Shown: positions 15,902-24,838, counted from the stretch's first letter. The stretch is 64,000 nucleotides of DNA from Runella slithyformis DSM 19594 (GCF_000218895.1 NC_015703.1:2617001-2681000), one strand, 5' to 3'. Numbers and translations are program-made. Notes: generated from the sequence alone by a model not told the origin.

Positions 15902-17812
15902 ATGAAACATTTTCTCTTTTATTCATTCGTTCTGTTCTTCGGGCATTCACTGATTGCCCAAAAAGCGCCTTATTCGGTCCGAATGGCCGAGTCCATCATG
16001 GGGTTGCATAAGGATTCCATTACGGTCAAAGAAGGTAAGCCCGCCGGCTGGGATTATGAGCAGGGATTGCTGTACAAAGCCATCGAAAAAGTATGGAACC
16101 GTACCGGCGACGGCAAGTATTTTGAATACATTGTGCGCGACATCAACCGCTATGTCCAAAAAGACGGCAGCATTCGTACCTATAAATACGATGATTTTAA
16201 CCTCGACAATATCCCCACGGGCCGTGCGCTGCTGACATTGTACCAACAAACACAGCCCGACAAAGATAAATACCGCAAGGCCGCCGACCTGCTGTGGAAA
16301 CAGCTCGAAAATCAGCCCAAAACCAAGGAGGGCGGTTATTGGCATAAAAAGCGGTATCCCAACCAAATGTGGCTCGACGGGCTGTTTATGGCCGAGCCTT
16401 TTTCGGCAGAATACAGCCTTATCTTTAACCATCCGGAGCATTTTAACGACATTGCCCGGCAATTTGCGTTGATCGAAAAATACGCCGTTGATCCCAAGAC
16501 GGGCCTCGTGTACCATGCCTATGACGAAAGCAAATCCGAAAAGTGGGCTGATCCCAAAACGGGCCTTTCGCCTCATTTCTGGAGCCGGGCCATCGGCTGG
16601 TACGCCATGGCCTTGGTAGATGTACTGGATTATTTTCCCGAAAACCACCCCGAACGTGCCAGTTTGGTCAAGTATCTGCAACGCTTAGCACCTGCGCTTG
16701 TCAAGTATCAGGATGCCCGATCGGGCGTGTGGTATCAGATGACGACCCAGGGCACGCGAAAAGGTAATTATTTTGAGGCTTCGGCTTCCTGCATGTTTGT
16801 GTATGCGTTGGCCAAAGGCGTGCGCATGGGCTATCTGCCTTCATCGTATTTGGCCGCTGCCCGAAAAGGTTACGCGGGTATTTTGAAGGAATTTGTGGAA
16901 GAAGCCCCCAACGGTGCGCTCAACCTCCATAAAACGGTGAGTGTAGGTGGCCTGGGCGGTACGCCTTACCGCGATGGCAGCTATGAGTATTACCTCAGCG
17001 AGCCTATTCGTAAAAATGACCTGAAAGGCGTCGGACCGTTCATCTTTGCCAGTGTTGAGATGGAAATTGCCGCCGAAAATACCCTTGGAAAAGGAAAAAC
17101 CGTAGCCACGGATTATTACTTCAACCGCGAGTTTCGCAAAGATTGGAACGGCCGGGAAGAGCAGTTTCACTACACCTGGGAAGATCCCATGCACTCGGGA
17201 TTCAAGGTTTGGGGGACTATTTTTCGGGAACTGGGGGCGAAAACCACCGCCATCAAAGCGGCTCCCACCGCCGAAAACCTTAAAAATGTAGACGTTTACA
17301 TCATCGTTGACCCCGATACCAAAAAAGAAACCGCCAATCCCAACTTTGTTCAGGACGCAGATATCAAACAGATCAGTGCGTGGGTCAACGCCGGCGGAAC
17401 GCTCGTGTTGATGGCCAATGACACTGCCAATTGCGAACACAAAAATTTCAACCGCCTGGCCAATGAATTCGGTATCCGGTTTTTGCCCAAAAATGTGAAT
17501 ATGGTACAGGGCACGCAGTGGGAGCAGGGACGCATCGACATTCCTACGGGAAACCCGATCTTCAAAAATACGAAAGCCGTTTACATCAAAGAATTGGCCC
17601 CGCTTGAGCTGAAAGCGCCTGCCCGGGCAGTGTTGAGTCACAAAGGAGACGTGATCATCGGCGTGGCAAAAGTGGGCAAAGGGACGGTATTTGCCGTGGG
17701 CGACCCCTGGCTGTACAATGAATACACCGATGGTCGGCGCATTCCGGTCGTGTATGAAAATTTCTCGGCTGCGAAGGATCTGGCAACGTGGTTGCTGTCG
17801 GCAAAAAAATAA
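15902..17812 (+). CDS. Exported GH105 unsaturated rhamnogalacturonyl hydrolase with C-terminal DUF4350-like domain
   Basis: 636 residues with a signal peptide (MKHFLFYSFVLFFGHSLIAQ). The N-terminal 20-380 is a GH105 (alpha/alpha)6 barrel: GWDYEQGLLYKAIEKVWN, LDNIPTGRALLTLY, QMWLDGLFMAEPFSAEY, SPHFWSRAIGWYAMALVDVL, ASASCMFVYALAKG. Family members use an Asp to hydrate the double bond of the terminal unsaturated galacturonic acid; the Asp of MWLDGLFM is the likely one. Residues about 400-636 resemble the GATase-like DUF4350 fold (VDVYIIVDPDT, ISAWVNAGGTLVLMAND, GKGTVFAVGDPWLYNE). The accessory domain's job is unknown. The product feeds the uronate pathway encoded next door. Confidence 0.9.
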   Translation: MKHFLFYSFVLFFGHSLIAQKAPYSVRMAESIMGLHKDSITVKEGKPAGWDYEQGLLYKAIEKVWNRTGDGKYFEYIVRDINRYVQKDGSIRTYKYDDFNLDNIPTGRALLTLYQQTQPDKDKYRKAADLLWKQLENQPKTKEGGYWHKKRYPNQMWLDGLFMAEPFSAEYSLIFNHPEHFNDIARQFALIEKYAVDPKTGLVYHAYDESKSEKWADPKTGLSPHFWSRAIGWYAMALVDVLDYFPENHPERASLVKYLQRLAPALVKYQDARSGVWYQMTTQGTRKGNYFEASASCMFVYALAKGVRMGYLPSSYLAAARKGYAGILKEFVEEAPNGALNLHKTVSVGGLGGTPYRDGSYEYYLSEPIRKNDLKGVGPFIFASVEMEIAAENTLGKGKTVATDYYFNREFRKDWNGREEQFHYTWEDPMHSGFKVWGTIFRELGAKTTAIKAAPTAENLKNVDVYIIVDPDTKKETANPNFVQDADIKQISAWVNAGGTLVLMANDTANCEHKNFNRLANEFGIRFLPKNVNMVQGTQWEQGRIDIPTGNPIFKNTKAVYIKELAPLELKAPARAVLSHKGDVIIGVAKVGKGTVFAVGDPWLYNEYTDGRRIPVVYENFSAAKDLATWLLSAKK

Positions 17813-17858
17813 GCAAGCGTAAAACAGGCAACCGGAATGCCTGTGGGGGGAGTTATTC

Positions 17859-17884
17859 CGAAAACGTTTTCGGTAACGTTTGCG
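17859..17884 (+). promoter_or_regulatory. Tandem LacI-type operator upstream of uxaB
   Basis: CGAAAACGTTTTCG (17859-17872) is a perfect 14-bp palindrome, followed by GGTAACGTTTGCG. The CG centres at 17865-17866 and 17877-17878 are 12 bp apart, as at the kdgF promoter. It lies about 170 nt before the uxaB start. Confidence 0.75.
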
Positions 17885-17942
17885 TGAAAATAAGTGCCGG
17901 AAAGGTTGAAATCACGGGCTTTAAGCTGTAATCTCGAACAAT

Positions 17943-17972
17943 AAACGCCTTTTACGTCCGGGAGAGGCGTTT
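17943..17972 (+). terminator. Hairpin in the GH105-uxaB gap
   Basis: AAACGCCT (17943-17950) pairs with AGGCGTTT (17965-17972) around a 14-nt loop. Only TCACC follows, so it is weak as an intrinsic terminator. It sits between the operator and the uxaB start, so it may end GH105 transcripts or form part of the uxaB leader. Confidence 0.45.
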
Positions 17973-18052
17973 TCACCACACTAGTATAATGAATGGGTTT
18001 TGCCGATTATCACAGTTGCCCGTCAAAGCCGTTACGGTTAAAAAATGATAAC

Positions 18053-19600
18053 ATGAATTATCTATCGAAGAAAGAGTTACCAAGACTGCGAAACCGATCT
18101 GACTTAACGGTTCCGGAAGAAGCGATCTTTGACTTGCCCGAAAAAGTCCTGCAATTCGGAACGGGGGTTTTGCTGCGCGGGCTGCCCGATTATCTGATCG
18201 ACAAAGCCAATCGCCGGGGGATTTTCAACGGGCGTATTGTGGTGGTTAAATCAACCGATTCGGGAGATTCCGGTGCTTTTGACGAGCAGGATAGTTTGTA
18301 TACGTTGGCCGTACGGGGCGTTGAATTGGGCCAAAACGTAGAAGAAAATATCATCTGCTCGGCCATCAGCCGCGTATTATCGGCCAAATCGCAATGGCAG
18401 GATATTTTGGAATGTGCCAAAAACCCTGACCTGAAGATCATCCTTTCCAATACCACCGAGGTAGGTATTCAGCTCACGCAGGACAGTATTTCGGCTACAC
18501 CGCCGGCGTCCTTTCCGGGCAAACTGCTGGCATTTCTGTACGCTCGTTTTCAGGCCTTCGGCGGCAGCCGGGCGTCGGGGCTGGTGATTGTTCCGACCGA
18601 ATTGATTTCGGATAATGGTACCAAACTCGAATCCATCGTCATCGAATTGGCCCATCGCAATGGACTGGAATCCAGTTTTTTGGATTGGCTGGAAAGTGCC
18701 AACCATTTCTGTAATTCGTTGGTAGACAGAATTGTGCCGGGTAAACCCGACGCCGATACCTATAAAAATCTGACGCAGGAACTGGGCTATGAAGATAAAC
18801 TGCTCACGATAAGTGAGGTTTTTCGGTTGTGGGCCATCGAAGGCGACGATCACGTAAAACAGGTATTATCGTTTCATAAAGCAGACGAAGGGGTTTTTGT
18901 CGAGCCTGACATTAACCTTTTTCGTGAACTCAAACTTCGCTTGCTCAACGGAACTCACACCTTAAGCTGCGGTTTGGCGTATCTGTCGGGCTTTGATAAT
19001 GTGATCAGTGCCATGCAAAGCGAAAAAATGGGCGCCTATATCAGCAACCTGATGATGGCCGAATTGGGCCTCGCCATTCCGTACCCAATGGGTGAAAAAA
19101 CCCCGCAGCGCTTCGGAATGCAGGTACTGGATCGTTTTCGCAATCCGCACCTCAATCACCAATGGCTCAGCATTACGCTCAATTATTCCTCAAAAATGAA
19201 GATGCGGAATGTGCCGACGCTGCTTCGTTATTATGATGTGTTTAACTGTGTTCCTGACTATTTTTCGCTGGGTTTTGCGGCCTACCTGTGTTTTATGAAG
19301 CCCGTCGCCAAAGAACGCTCTGTGTACTTTGGCGAACGCGCCGGCCAACTCTATCCTATTCAGGACGAAAAAGCGGAGTATTTTAATCAGCAATGGCAAC
19401 AACTTACTCCTGCCGAAGTGGTGACGGCGGTCCTGCAAAATAAAAATCTGTGGGATACTGACCTCAGCTTACTGCCCGGCTTTGCGCAAAGTGTGACGGA
19501 AAATGTAGAAAATATGCTGGAAAATGGGGTAAAATCAACGCTTGAGTCCTTTTTCCTACGACACACAACGCAGCTTGCCGAAATAAACGCGACTCTCTAA
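18053..19600 (+). CDS. uxaB: Tagaturonate reductase (altronate oxidoreductase)
   Basis: 515 residues from the ATG at 18053; the frame opens at 17993 but the preceding 20 residues look like leader. It belongs to the polyol-specific long-chain dehydrogenase (mannitol dehydrogenase) family: LQFGTGVLLRGLPDYLIDKA is the nucleotide-binding start, and KLRLLNGTH holds the family signature KxxxxNxxH (Lys294, Asn299, His302). UxaB reduces tagaturonate to altronate with NADH in the cytoplasm. It leads a same-strand series uxaB-uxaC-kdgK-kdgA-exuT behind the tandem operator. Altronate dehydratase (UxaA), the next step, is not in the window. Confidence 0.9.
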   Translation: MNYLSKKELPRLRNRSDLTVPEEAIFDLPEKVLQFGTGVLLRGLPDYLIDKANRRGIFNGRIVVVKSTDSGDSGAFDEQDSLYTLAVRGVELGQNVEENIICSAISRVLSAKSQWQDILECAKNPDLKIILSNTTEVGIQLTQDSISATPPASFPGKLLAFLYARFQAFGGSRASGLVIVPTELISDNGTKLESIVIELAHRNGLESSFLDWLESANHFCNSLVDRIVPGKPDADTYKNLTQELGYEDKLLTISEVFRLWAIEGDDHVKQVLSFHKADEGVFVEPDINLFRELKLRLLNGTHTLSCGLAYLSGFDNVISAMQSEKMGAYISNLMMAELGLAIPYPMGEKTPQRFGMQVLDRFRNPHLNHQWLSITLNYSSKMKMRNVPTLLRYYDVFNCVPDYFSLGFAAYLCFMKPVAKERSVYFGERAGQLYPIQDEKAEYFNQQWQQLTPAEVVTAVLQNKNLWDTDLSLLPGFAQSVTENVENMLENGVKSTLESFFLRHTTQLAEINATL

Positions 19601-19621
19601 CTATCATATCCATAAACTGAA

Positions 19622-21046
19622 ATGTTGGTCACTAAAACCTTTTTAGACGAAGACTTTTTACTGCAAACCGATGCTGCCCGTACGCTGTATCATGAGTTTG
19701 CGAAGCAAATGCCCATTATTGATTACCATAATCACCTGCCGCCGGACCAAATCGTCAATGATAAAAACTTTGATAACCTAACGCAGATCTGGCTCTACGG
19801 CGACCACTACAAATGGCGGGGAATGCGTGCTAACGGCATCGACGAAAGCTATTGCACCGGTGATAAAAGCGATTATCAAAAATTTGAGAAATGGGCCGAA
19901 ACCGTTCCCTACACGCTTCGGAATCCGCTGTATCACTGGACCCATCTGGAATTGCAGCGTTATTTTGATGTACATGATATTTTAAGTCCCAAAACGGCCC
20001 GTAAGATTTACGATGAGTGTTCCGAAAAACTCCGCACGCCCGATTATTCGGTGCGGAATCTGTTACGGAAAATGAACGTCGAAGTCGTCTGTACCACCGA
20101 CGACCCGCTGGACTCGTTGGAATACCATCAGCAATTTCCAAATACTCCCTCCCTCAAAGGGGAGGGCTGGGGTGGGGTAATGCGCCCCGCATTTCGTCCC
20201 GATAAATTCATTTTGATCGGTAATCCCAATTTTGCCGGGTTTATTCAAAAACTGGCCGTCATCGTCGGTTTTGAGATCACTTCCTACGACGACCTGACCA
20301 AAGCCCTGCGTGTGCGGGCACACTTCTTCGCCTCATTAGGGTGTTTGTTGTCCGACCACGGCCTGGAGCAGTTGTACGCGGCTGACTTTACGCCGGAAGA
20401 TGCCAATACCGTTTTCAAAAAAGCCCTGGCGGGACAAACCCTTACAACGACTGAGCAGGTGTTGTACCAATCGGCCATTTTACATTACCTCGGCACCATG
20501 TATCATGAACTGGGCTGGACGCAGCAATTCCACATCGGTGCCCTGCGCAACAACAATAGCCGCGCCCTGCGTCTGCTGGGGCCCGATACGGGCTGGGATT
20601 CCATCGGCGATTGGTCGCAGGCTAAGGCTCTGTCTACGTTTTTAGGTCGTTTGGATGAATACAATCAATTGGCCAAAACCATCATTTATAACCTCAATCC
20701 TGCCGATAACGAAGTGATTGCGACCATGATCGGCAATTTCAATGACGGCTCAGTCGCGGGCAAGATCCAATTTGGTTCGGGTTGGTGGTTTATGGACCAA
20801 AAAGACGGTATGGAAAAACAAATGAATGCTTTATCCAATATGGGGCTGTTGAGTCGATTCGTAGGGATGCTGACGGATTCACGTTCGTTTCTGTCGTTTC
20901 CGCGCCACGAGTATTTCCGTCGGATTTTGTGTAATATGTTTGGCAATGACATCGAAAACGGTGAGCTGCCCAATGATACCGAATGGATCGGGCAGGTCGT
21001 ACAGGATATTTGCTACAACAACGCCAAGCGGTATTTCGGATTCTAA
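19622..21046 (+). CDS. uxaC: Uronate isomerase with an in-frame repeat insertion
   Basis: 474 residues, amidohydrolase-superfamily uronate isomerase converting galacturonate to tagaturonate (and glucuronate to fructuronate). The metal site starts with His36/His38 in IIDYHNHLPPDQI. Further landmarks are VVCTTDDPLDSLEYH, AFRPDKFILIGN, LHYLGTMYHELGWTQQFHIG and RNNNSRALRLLGPDTGWDSI. Between SLEYHQQF and MRPAFRPDK lies NTPSLKGEGWGGV (residues about 174-186), the translation of a GC-rich palindromic repeat; homologues have a short unrelated linker there (from memory of the family). The frame is kept and both flanking motifs survive, so the enzyme is probably active. The gap from uxaB is 21 nt. Confidence 0.92.
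   Translation: MLVTKTFLDEDFLLQTDAARTLYHEFAKQMPIIDYHNHLPPDQIVNDKNFDNLTQIWLYGDHYKWRGMRANGIDESYCTGDKSDYQKFEKWAETVPYTLRNPLYHWTHLELQRYFDVHDILSPKTARKIYDECSEKLRTPDYSVRNLLRKMNVEVVCTTDDPLDSLEYHQQFPNTPSLKGEGWGGVMRPAFRPDKFILIGNPNFAGFIQKLAVIVGFEITSYDDLTKALRVRAHFFASLGCLLSDHGLEQLYAADFTPEDANTVFKKALAGQTLTTTEQVLYQSAILHYLGTMYHELGWTQQFHIGALRNNNSRALRLLGPDTGWDSIGDWSQAKALSTFLGRLDEYNQLAKTIIYNLNPADNEVIATMIGNFNDGSVAGKIQFGSGWWFMDQKDGMEKQMNALSNMGLLSRFVGMLTDSRSFLSFPRHEYFRRILCNMFGNDIENGELPNDTEWIGQVVQDICYNNAKRYFGF
20144..20177. repeat. GC-rich palindromic repeat inside uxaC
   Basis: CCCTCCC (20147-20153) and GGGAGGG (20160-20166) form a 7-bp stem with loop TCAAAG, followed by CTGGGGTGGGG. This is the CTCCCTCCC...GGGGAGGGCTGGGG element often seen between genes in Bacteroidota (general knowledge). 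Here it is translated as TPSLKGEGWGG. Confidence 0.75.
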
Positions 21047-21099
21047 CTGTGCGTGGAATAAAAAATAAGTAAATCATTGATAACCAAAAAAATACACCT

Positions 21100-22137
21100 T
21101 TGAGTACGGGAAAAACCATTTGTTGTTTTGGGGAATTATTGTTGCGCTTTTCGCCGCAGCTCAATGGTGAGTGGATCAACCGGGCGAGTATGCCGGTGTT
21201 TATCGGAGGGGCTGAGCTCAATGTTGCCAATGCCCTGGCCAATTGGAAGGTACCGGTGCGTTACAGTACCGTTTTGCCCGAAAATCAACTGTCAACCGAA
21301 ATCAAAGCCTATATCGAAGAAAAAGGCATCGAAACCTCCGGTATCCGGCATTTCGGCTCGCGCATCGGAGCGTATTATCTGCCGCAGGGGGCTGATCTGA
21401 AAAATGCCGGTGTGATTTATGACCGTGCCTTTTCTTCCTTTTCAGAATTAACGGTGGGAAAAGTAGATTGGGAAGAAGTACTGAAAGGGTGCTCGTGGTT
21501 TCATTTCAGCGCCATCAGTCCTGCCCTCAGTCAAGAGGTAGCCGATGCCTGTCTGGAGGCCGTACAGGTGGCTGCACGTTTGGGGCTTACCGTTTCCGTT
21601 GACCTGAATTACCGCGCCAAACTCTGGCAATTCGGCAAAAAGCCCGTGGAGATCATGCCCGCACTGGCGCAGTACTGCGACGTTATCATGGGCAATATTT
21701 GGGCCGCCAATACGCTGCTGGGCATTCCGGTCGACAGAACGGCGGAGCAGAATCCTACGCAGGAAAAATACCTTGCCCACAGCATTGCCACCGCCGAAGC
21801 CCTTCAGGTGGCTTTTCCTAAATGCAAAGTCGTTGCCCATACTTTTCGTTTTGATGCTTTCCAACAGGGGATTCAGTATTACACTACCTTATACAAAGAC
21901 GGAAAACAGTATGTTTCGCCCGAATTTACGACCGAGAAAGTGGTGGACAAAGTAGGCAGCGGCGATTGTTTTATGGGTGGGCTTATTTATGGATTGAGTC
22001 AGCATCATGCCCCGCAGGACATCATTGATTTTGCGGCAGCGGCGGCGTTCGGCAAGTTGCAGGAATACGGCGATGCCTCGCAGCAAACCGTCGAAGATGT
22101 AAACAGAACGCTGCAAAACGTTCTGAGTGAGAATTAA
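21100..22137 (+). CDS. kdgK: 2-keto-3-deoxygluconate kinase (PfkB family)
   Basis: 345 residues from a TTG start at 21100, giving MSTGKTICCFGELLLRF. No ATG lies near the conserved N-terminus (the next Met is beyond residue 25), so TTG is the best choice. PfkB signatures are FIGGAELNVANALANWKVPV near 30-50 and VDKVGSGDCFMGGLIYGL near 280, where the Asp of GSGD is the catalytic base. SVDLNYRAKLW and VIMGNIWAANTLLG are typical of KDG kinases. It phosphorylates 2-keto-3-deoxygluconate to KDPG, the substrate of the next gene's aldolase. Confidence 0.88.
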   Translation: MSTGKTICCFGELLLRFSPQLNGEWINRASMPVFIGGAELNVANALANWKVPVRYSTVLPENQLSTEIKAYIEEKGIETSGIRHFGSRIGAYYLPQGADLKNAGVIYDRAFSSFSELTVGKVDWEEVLKGCSWFHFSAISPALSQEVADACLEAVQVAARLGLTVSVDLNYRAKLWQFGKKPVEIMPALAQYCDVIMGNIWAANTLLGIPVDRTAEQNPTQEKYLAHSIATAEALQVAFPKCKVVAHTFRFDAFQQGIQYYTTLYKDGKQYVSPEFTTEKVVDKVGSGDCFMGGLIYGLSQHHAPQDIIDFAAAAAFGKLQEYGDASQQTVEDVNRTLQNVLSEN

Positions 22138-22156
22138 ACTACTAAACAGAAACACA

Positions 22157-22828
22157 ATGGCCTTTGACCCACAACATATTTATCAGACCCTGGCAAGTGC
22201 TCCCATCGTGCCGGTCTTTTTTCATCCCGATGCGGAAACAACCTGTCGGATCATCAAAGCCTGTTATGACGGCGGTATCAGGGCGTTTGAGTTTACCAAC
22301 CGCGGCGAGAACGCCAAAGAAGTTTTCAAAGTATTGCGTGGGTATATCAGTACAAATTACCCGGAAATGGCTTTAGGTATTGGAACCGTTTTTACGGCTT
22401 TGCAGGCACAGGAGTTTATCGCGATGGGGGCTGATTTTGTGGTTCAGCCCTGTACCTCAACCGACGTGGCTGAAGTTTGTAAAGCCCAAAACATCGCCTG
22501 GATGCCCGGGGCTATGACCGTTTCTGAAGTATACAATGCCACGCAGTTGGGGGCCGAAATCGTGAAGATATTTCCGGGAAATGTGGTTGGCTCGGGATTT
22601 GTCAAAGCGTTGAAAGGGCCTTTGCCACGCGTCAAAGTAATGGTGACCGGAGGAGTGGAACCTACGCCGGAAAGCCTGAAAGAGTGGTTTGGTGCGGGAG
22701 TGACGGCAGTTGGTATCGGCTCACAGCTGTTTCCGAAAGCGACGGTCGAAGCCGGAAATTTTGAAGAAATCACCCAAAAGATAAATACGTTACTAAACTT
22801 TTACCAAACCCTCGTTACAACTACATAG
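22157..22828 (+). CDS. kdgA: KDPG/KHG aldolase
   Basis: 223 residues from the ATG at 22157, 19 nt after kdgK. Class I bifunctional 4-hydroxy-2-oxoglutarate / 2-dehydro-3-deoxyphosphogluconate aldolase. Motifs are IVPVFFHPD at the N-terminus, IRAFEFTNRG with the proton-transfer Glu, LGIGTVFTALQAQEFIAMGA, DFVVQPCTSTDVAEVC, and EIVKIFPGNVVG, whose Lys forms the Schiff base. VMVTGGVEPTPESLKEWFGA closes the phosphate-binding site. It splits KDPG into pyruvate and glyceraldehyde-3-phosphate, ending the uronate branch. Confidence 0.93.
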   Translation: MAFDPQHIYQTLASAPIVPVFFHPDAETTCRIIKACYDGGIRAFEFTNRGENAKEVFKVLRGYISTNYPEMALGIGTVFTALQAQEFIAMGADFVVQPCTSTDVAEVCKAQNIAWMPGAMTVSEVYNATQLGAEIVKIFPGNVVGSGFVKALKGPLPRVKVMVTGGVEPTPESLKEWFGAGVTAVGIGSQLFPKATVEAGNFEEITQKINTLLNFYQTLVTTT

Positions 22829-22899
22829 AAACATGGGCTGATTATAGCCGGAAGCTATGTGCCCTTTGTGCCTATGTTGTTACAAAACCCTTCTTCTAC

Positions 22900-24201
22900 A
22901 TGGAAAAAATCGGTAATTATCGCTGGACAATTTGCGGTCTGGTATTTTTCGCAACAACCATTAATTACCTTGACAGGCAGGTAATCAGCTTATTGAAGTC
23001 CACACTTTCGGAAGAGCTGAACTGGAACGACGGAGACTACGCCAACATCGAAATTGCCTTTAAACTGTTTTATGCGTTCGGGATGCTCGGCGCCGGGCGT
23101 TTGGTGGATAAACTGGGCACCAAAATAGGCTATGCCGTTGCCACTACTTTATGGAGTATTGCCGCTGTAGCGCACGCCCTGGTGAATACCGTTTTTGGGT
23201 TTGCCCTCGTACGGTCGGCCCTCGGTATTACAGAAGCCGGCAACTTCCCTGCGGCCATCAAGACCGTAGCGGAATGGTTTCCCAAAAAAGAGCGCGCCTT
23301 TGCGACAGGAATCTTTAACTCAGGTACCAATTTCGGCGCCATTATAGCCCCGCTTTCGGTGCCGTTCATCGCGGCTGAAATGGGCTGGCAATGGGCATTT
23401 ATCATCACGGGGATGCTGGGTTTTGTATGGTTGGTTCTTTGGCTGGTTTTTTATGAAGTGCCGAGCAAAAGTCCCAAACTTTCAAAAGCCGAATACGATT
23501 ACATCCACTCTGACGCCGCGGAAGTACTGGCCGACAAAAACGATGTCAATAAACCACAGGTGTCTTGGTTTAAGTTACTGAGTTATCGTCAAACCTGGGC
23601 GTTTGCCATTGGTAAGCTGCTTACTGATCCTATCTGGTGGTTTTATCTTTTCTGGCTGCCGGATTTCCTGCAAAGCCAATATAAGCTTACGGGTACCCAA
23701 ATCGCCATTCCGGTGGCGGTAGTGTATACCCTTTCCACCTTTGGCAGTGTGTTAGGCGGTTATTTGCCTATGTACCTCATCAAAATAGGTTGGCCGGTGT
23801 TCAGAGCGCGTAAAACATCCATGCTTATTTATGCTCTTTGCGTTTCGCCGATTATTTTCTCCCAGATTTTAGGTAGTATCGACATGTGGTATGCCGTTTG
23901 TGTCATTGGATTTGCGGCAGCAGCTCACCAGGCGTGGAGCGCCAATATCTTCACTACGGTGTCGGATATGTTCCCTAAATACACGACCGCTTCCGTCACC
24001 GGAATCGGCGGGATGTTTGGTGCTTTGGGTGGGATTTTACTTTCGGCCCTGGTGCAGAAAAATATGTTTGTGTATTACCGTTCCATCAACCAAATCGAAA
24101 CGGCCTATTACATCATGTTTTTTGTGTGCGGTGCTGCCTACGTGTTGGCGTGGACCATTATGCACTTCCTGGTACCTAAAATGAAACCGGTAGATTTATA
24201 A
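22900..24201 (+). CDS. MFS hexuronate transporter (ExuT/ACS-like)
   Basis: 433 residues with about 12 membrane segments. The ACS (anion:cation symporter) branch of MFS is indicated by TTINYLDRQVISLLK near 25, GAGRLVDKLGTKIGYAVATT (loop 2-3 motif), RSALGITEAGNFPAAIKTVA, FPKKERAFATGIFNSGTNFG and SDMFPKYTTASVTGIGGMFG. This is the usual pattern of hexuronate transporters such as ExuT. It ends the uronate series, so galacturonate or glucuronate import is the natural role. Exact specificity cannot be read from sequence. Confidence 0.9.
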   Translation: MEKIGNYRWTICGLVFFATTINYLDRQVISLLKSTLSEELNWNDGDYANIEIAFKLFYAFGMLGAGRLVDKLGTKIGYAVATTLWSIAAVAHALVNTVFGFALVRSALGITEAGNFPAAIKTVAEWFPKKERAFATGIFNSGTNFGAIIAPLSVPFIAAEMGWQWAFIITGMLGFVWLVLWLVFYEVPSKSPKLSKAEYDYIHSDAAEVLADKNDVNKPQVSWFKLLSYRQTWAFAIGKLLTDPIWWFYLFWLPDFLQSQYKLTGTQIAIPVAVVYTLSTFGSVLGGYLPMYLIKIGWPVFRARKTSMLIYALCVSPIIFSQILGSIDMWYAVCVIGFAAAAHQAWSANIFTTVSDMFPKYTTASVTGIGGMFGALGGILLSALVQKNMFVYYRSINQIETAYYIMFFVCGAAYVLAWTIMHFLVPKMKPVDL

Positions 24202-24203
24202 AA

Positions 24204-24641
24204 ATGACTATGAAAAAGACATTCGCATTTTTACTGATTACGTGCTTTTCCGTATTCAACAGCACTTTTGCACAGTCCAAAGACGAAGCTGCCGTGGCAA
24301 GTGCCGTAGAAGCCCTAAAAAAAGCAATGATCGATGCCGATAAAGCGGCACTGGAAAGTCTTACCGACGAGGCCCTCAGCTACGGGCATTCCAATGGAAA
24401 GATTGAAGATAAAGCGGAGTTTGTGCGTGCCATTGTAAGCGGTGAATCTGATTTTGTAACCATCAATCTTACGGAACAAACCATTAAAATTGTCGGAAAT
24501 GCCGCCATTGTAAGGCACAAGTTAGCCGGGACGACCAATAACAGCGGTAAACCCGGTACGGCAAACCTTGCGCTTTTGATGGTATGGCAAAAACAAAAAG
24601 GAAGCTGGAAATTGCTGGCCCGTCAGGCGGTAAAAATTTAG
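24204..24641 (+). CDS. Exported NTF2-like protein (DUF4440/SnoaL type)
   Basis: 145 residues (ATG at 24204 or 24210) with a signal peptide ending near STFAQ. The rest is a small cone-shaped NTF2-like fold: DEAAVASAVEALKKAMIDAD helix, LTDEALSYGHSNGKIEDKAE, and a final strand SWKLLARQAVKI, as in DUF4440 proteins. It starts 2 nt after the transporter stop, so it is transcribed with the uronate genes. Members of this fold have varied or unknown roles. A periplasmic ligand-binding or isomerase role linked to uronates is only a guess. Confidence 0.75.
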   Translation: MTMKKTFAFLLITCFSVFNSTFAQSKDEAAVASAVEALKKAMIDADKAALESLTDEALSYGHSNGKIEDKAEFVRAIVSGESDFVTINLTEQTIKIVGNAAIVRHKLAGTTNNSGKPGTANLALLMVWQKQKGSWKLLARQAVKI

Positions 24642-24657
24642 CCTGTTGCCTTTTTAC

Positions 24658-24694
24658 AAAAAGTCCCTCCGACAAAAAGCCGGGGGGACTTTTT
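24658..24694 (+). terminator. Intrinsic terminator of the uronate operon
   Basis: AAAAAGTCCCTCCG (24658-24671) pairs with CGGGGGGACTTTTT (24681-24694) with one G-T wobble. A T run follows directly. Confidence 0.85.
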
Positions 24695-24791
24695 TATGTT
24701 TTATTTCTTTTCAAATACGCTCCGTACCGTGTTTCAGCGGTGTTTACAAAAAGAAAAAACGTAATATGCGACGGTAGTGGGTTGAAAAACC

Positions 24792-24799
24792 TATTTTTG
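24792..24799 (+). promoter_or_regulatory. -7 box (TATTTTTG) for pgk
   Basis: TATTTTTG matches TAnnTTTG, 40 nt before the pgk ATG. No convincing TTG -33 element is seen at about 19-21 nt upstream. Confidence 0.45.
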
Positions 24800-24838
24800 T
24801 CCTGAAAATAAATCTTTCGTTCAACCCACTTGAATCCT

